DNA from: JAWPMT01 sp965267435
Lineage (GTDB): Bacteria; Bacteroidota; Bacteroidia; Cytophagales; Cyclobacteriaceae
NCBI GenBank assembly: GCA_965267435.1
Contig: OZ253960.1
Coordinates: forward strand, 248,001 to 312,000
Length of the DNA stretch: 64,000 nucleotides
Reading direction: 5' to 3'
Shown here one piece after another: positions 62,189 to 64,000 of the stretch. The notes under the pieces were generated by a model. That model saw only the letters and a program-made list of their open reading frames with translations, had not been told where the DNA came from and ran no database searches. The position numbers and the translations under genes were made by a program. Position 1 is the first letter of the stretch. Every line of letters starts with the position of its first letter.

Positions 62189-63703
62189 ATGACTAACTGG
62201 ACCAAAATACTTCTCATCTTCTTGCTGATCATTATCGGTTTGCCCACTTGGGGACAGATCAAGACCAACGTTCAGACAGACATTGCGGAGATAGATCGCG
62301 CAAAGCGGGAGTTGGAGCAACTGCAGAGCCTTGGAGATAGCTCTCGCCTCTCTCAGGTTTCGGATTCACTGTTTCAGGTCATCGGTGATACGCTGGCAAG
62401 CCTCACTCCGGATTCCCTCCTCAATTTGGCAAAGGAGCAGGCTATCCGAACAGCGGAAGACAGTTTACGCGCCAGGTACGGCGATTATGAAGATGACATC
62501 CTGCAGCTTCGCAAGGAAATAAGCGATTACAGCAAGCAACTTAGTGAGACCAATCCGGACTCGCTTATCCTCAATGTTGCGAGGGACAGCCTCGAAGGGC
62601 GATTGGCCCAGCATCATGAGGTGCAACAAATGCGCCATATCTTCAACAAGTACAAGCATGTCTTCAAAAGAGAGGATCAGGAGCGCCGACAGCAAATCAA
62701 GCAGCTGAAGAAGGAGCGCCGAACCTACCGGAAGGCCGAGCGCAGGGCCACAAGGGAAGATTCGCTCCTGGCCATACGGATCCATCTCAATGAAATACAG
62801 GTAGCAATGACAGCCTTGGAACATGATCAGGACAGTTCTGATGCGCTCGTGCACATGCTGAAGAAGGAGTTCCTGGATAGTGCGGAGGTGGCCGGCTTGG
62901 CTCAGGAATTTGCGCCGAAAGAGTTCACTGCTGCCCAACAGGAGTTGGCTGACATGAGTGCCAGTGCTGCAGACCCTCAGACCTTGCTTTTCGGAAGTCA
63001 ATCCGGTCTGCCGTCCGTCCCTGCCTCACCCGACAGGATTGTTCCCCAGAAGCCTCCGCCGCTCCCCAAGTACAACACTCTGGCCAAGGACTTGATGGAC
63101 CCTAAGGCTTTTACCGAAGGGAAGTACAAGGACAAGCAGCACTTGCTTGACGAAGGTCACAAGAAGTTGAGTGAGCTGAAAAAGAAGTACGCAAAACTCC
63201 CGGACTCAGAGAACCTGAAGACTGCCGTGAAGAAGAACAGCCTCAAGGAGGAGCCTCTGCGCAAGCGCTTTTTCATTTCAGGAACGAACAACCTGCAGAT
63301 CACAAAGTCGCACGTCGCCGTGGAGTTCAATGGGCAGTTGGGATACCAGTTCAACAAAGTTTGGCGCGCTGGCTTCGGCGGTTCTCTCAACACCGAATGG
63401 TACGCCGAGAAGCCCTATGTGCGGTGGAAGGAGGGCTATCCATTTTCCTGGAATCTTTTTGGGCAATACACGTTCTTCAAGAGCTATATTGCACACCTCG
63501 AGTTCGAACCTGTCAAGTCACCAGCAGGCGGGGAGACACCCTCCGAAATGCGCCACAAACTGCTTGTCGGAGTGGGCAAAATCTTCGCTATCCCCAAACT
63601 GAAAAACGTCGATGGAGTTGTCTTACTTCTCTATGACACTACCTCCGGTGAAAGCTTTGGTAATCGCTTCAAGGTGCGATTTGGAGTGAATGTGGGATTA
63701 TGA
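62189..63703 (+). CDS. Outer-membrane protein with coiled coil and C-terminal barrel
   Basis: A 504-residue exported protein with a signal peptide (about 1-23, ending TWGQ). A long charged coiled coil covers about 25-260 (for example QIKQLKKERRTYRKAERRAT), then a Pro-rich linker, then a beta-strand-rich C-terminal domain (about 355-504: ITKSHVAVEFNGQLGYQFNK, WNLFGQYTFFKSYIAHLEF, MRHKLLVGVGKIFAI) ending in GVNVGL, which looks like a small outer-membrane barrel. The family is unknown to me. It starts 74 bases after the dipeptidase gene but seems functionally separate. Confidence 0.8.
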   Translation: MTNWTKILLIFLLIIIGLPTWGQIKTNVQTDIAEIDRAKRELEQLQSLGDSSRLSQVSDSLFQVIGDTLASLTPDSLLNLAKEQAIRTAEDSLRARYGDYEDDILQLRKEISDYSKQLSETNPDSLILNVARDSLEGRLAQHHEVQQMRHIFNKYKHVFKREDQERRQQIKQLKKERRTYRKAERRATREDSLLAIRIHLNEIQVAMTALEHDQDSSDALVHMLKKEFLDSAEVAGLAQEFAPKEFTAAQQELADMSASAADPQTLLFGSQSGLPSVPASPDRIVPQKPPPLPKYNTLAKDLMDPKAFTEGKYKDKQHLLDEGHKKLSELKKKYAKLPDSENLKTAVKKNSLKEEPLRKRFFISGTNNLQITKSHVAVEFNGQLGYQFNKVWRAGFGGSLNTEWYAEKPYVRWKEGYPFSWNLFGQYTFFKSYIAHLEFEPVKSPAGGETPSEMRHKLLVGVGKIFAIPKLKNVDGVVLLLYDTTSGESFGNRFKVRFGVNVGL

Positions 63704-63856
63704 TGTGGGCAGAAAATTGATGAGCTGAGAGGGTTTCCCCACAGGCCATCGCTAATGCCCTCCACACATGCTCCCTCGTGCTGGATCGAGTCGTCAGCCC
63801 CGCCAGCCGTCGCACTTGCCCAGCCTCGTCTCGATCTTCAGCTTGCGGCCATTTTT

Positions 63857-63954
63857 AGTTGATGAGTTGAGATGTGGAGGAGTTGAAGAGTTGAGTATCG
63901 AGATTCGTGTCCGAGTTCTCCTCAACTGCTCCACTTCCAACTTCTCAACTATTG
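63857..63954. repeat. Imperfect inverted repeat in the right-hand spacer
   Basis: The left arm (63865-63895) carries AGTTGAGATGTGGAGG and AGTTGAAGAGTTGAG; the right arm (63918-63950) is close to its reverse complement (CTCCTCAACTGCTCC, CCAACTTCTCAACT). Both arms are built from GTTGA units, so the element could fold into a long hairpin. The rest of the spacer from 63704 is GC-rich and holds no gene I can see. Confidence 0.65.
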
Positions 63955-63956
63955 AC

Positions 63957-64000
63957 CTACACGGCCTTGATCAGGAAGTAATTCTTCCTGCCCTTTTGAG
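63957..64000 (-). CDS. C-terminal end of an unidentified leftward gene (partial)
   Basis: Reading leftward from the window edge, one frame gives QKGRKNYFLIKAV followed by TAG at 63959-63957. The residue mix looks like a genuine protein end, and the inverted repeat just beyond it could act as its terminator. Only 14 codons are available, so the family cannot be named and the call is tentative. Confidence 0.4.
   Translation of the reverse strand, partial: QKGRKNYFLIKAV

Overview
This is a gene-dense, moderate-GC chromosomal window that looks like the phylum Bacteroidota, most likely order Cytophagales. The signs are a secreted protein with a type IX secretion C-terminal sorting domain (56584-58086), a 7TM-DISM hybrid kinase, LytS/LytTR regulation, two PadR regulators each paired with an FtsX-type permease carrying a cytoplasmic prefix, few Shine-Dalgarno-like sites and several TTG/GTG starts. 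I see no rRNA, tRNA, CRISPR array, phage or insertion sequence. The most mobile-looking part is a repeat array at 33.15-33.77 kb beside a small GIY-YIG nuclease gene.

Layout. 0-13.7 kb: a partial gene; a fatty-acid desaturase broken by an apparent frameshift; citrate synthase, a prohibitin-like protein and PEP carboxylase (carbon entry to the TCA cycle); a hybrid histidine kinase; an SGNH hydrolase; a repeat-bearing lipoprotein; then a leftward block of membrane protein, winged-helix regulator, CreD-like protein and VanZ-like protein with two identical-architecture palindromic operators. 13.7-17.7 kb: a complete Anbu operon (circularly permuted ATP-grasp, alpha-E, Anbu proteasome-like peptidase, transglutaminase). 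18-25.5 kb: an AidA/PixA-like protein with a TPR histidine kinase, a C39-peptidase ABC exporter with its HlyD partner, two small proteins that appear to be diverged relatives, and an OmpA-domain protein. 25.5-31.8 kb: a glycan-processing locus (Gfo/Idh/MocA oxidoreductase, FGE-like protein without the FGE cysteines, sialate O-acetylesterase, divergent Cys-type sulfatase).

31.8-37 kb: a trypsin-like protease, the GIY-YIG gene, the hairpin repeat array and the first PadR-FtsX pair. 37-44 kb: a thiol-redox protein, a GMC oxidoreductase, and the oxidative pentose phosphate genes pgl-zwf and gnd with a polyphosphate-glucokinase-like ROK kinase, which together can take glucose to ribulose-5-phosphate. 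44-53 kb: a conserved protein of unknown function, an acyl-CoA dehydrogenase with twin operator-like repeats, a LytS/LytTR two-component pair and the second PadR-FtsX pair. 53-64 kb: a very large BNR-repeat secreted protein, the T9SS cargo protein, a four-gene operon (GntP permease, RidA, D-threonine aldolase/D-serine dehydratase-type enzyme, M19 dipeptidase) that reads as D-amino-acid scavenging, and an outer-membrane coiled-coil/barrel protein.

The least explained items are the C39 exporter with the two small proteins, the twin direct repeats that touch the start codon of both PadR genes, the matched operators of the winged-helix/CreD operon, the hairpin repeat array next to the GIY-YIG gene, and the conserved 484-residue protein at 44.2-45.6 kb.
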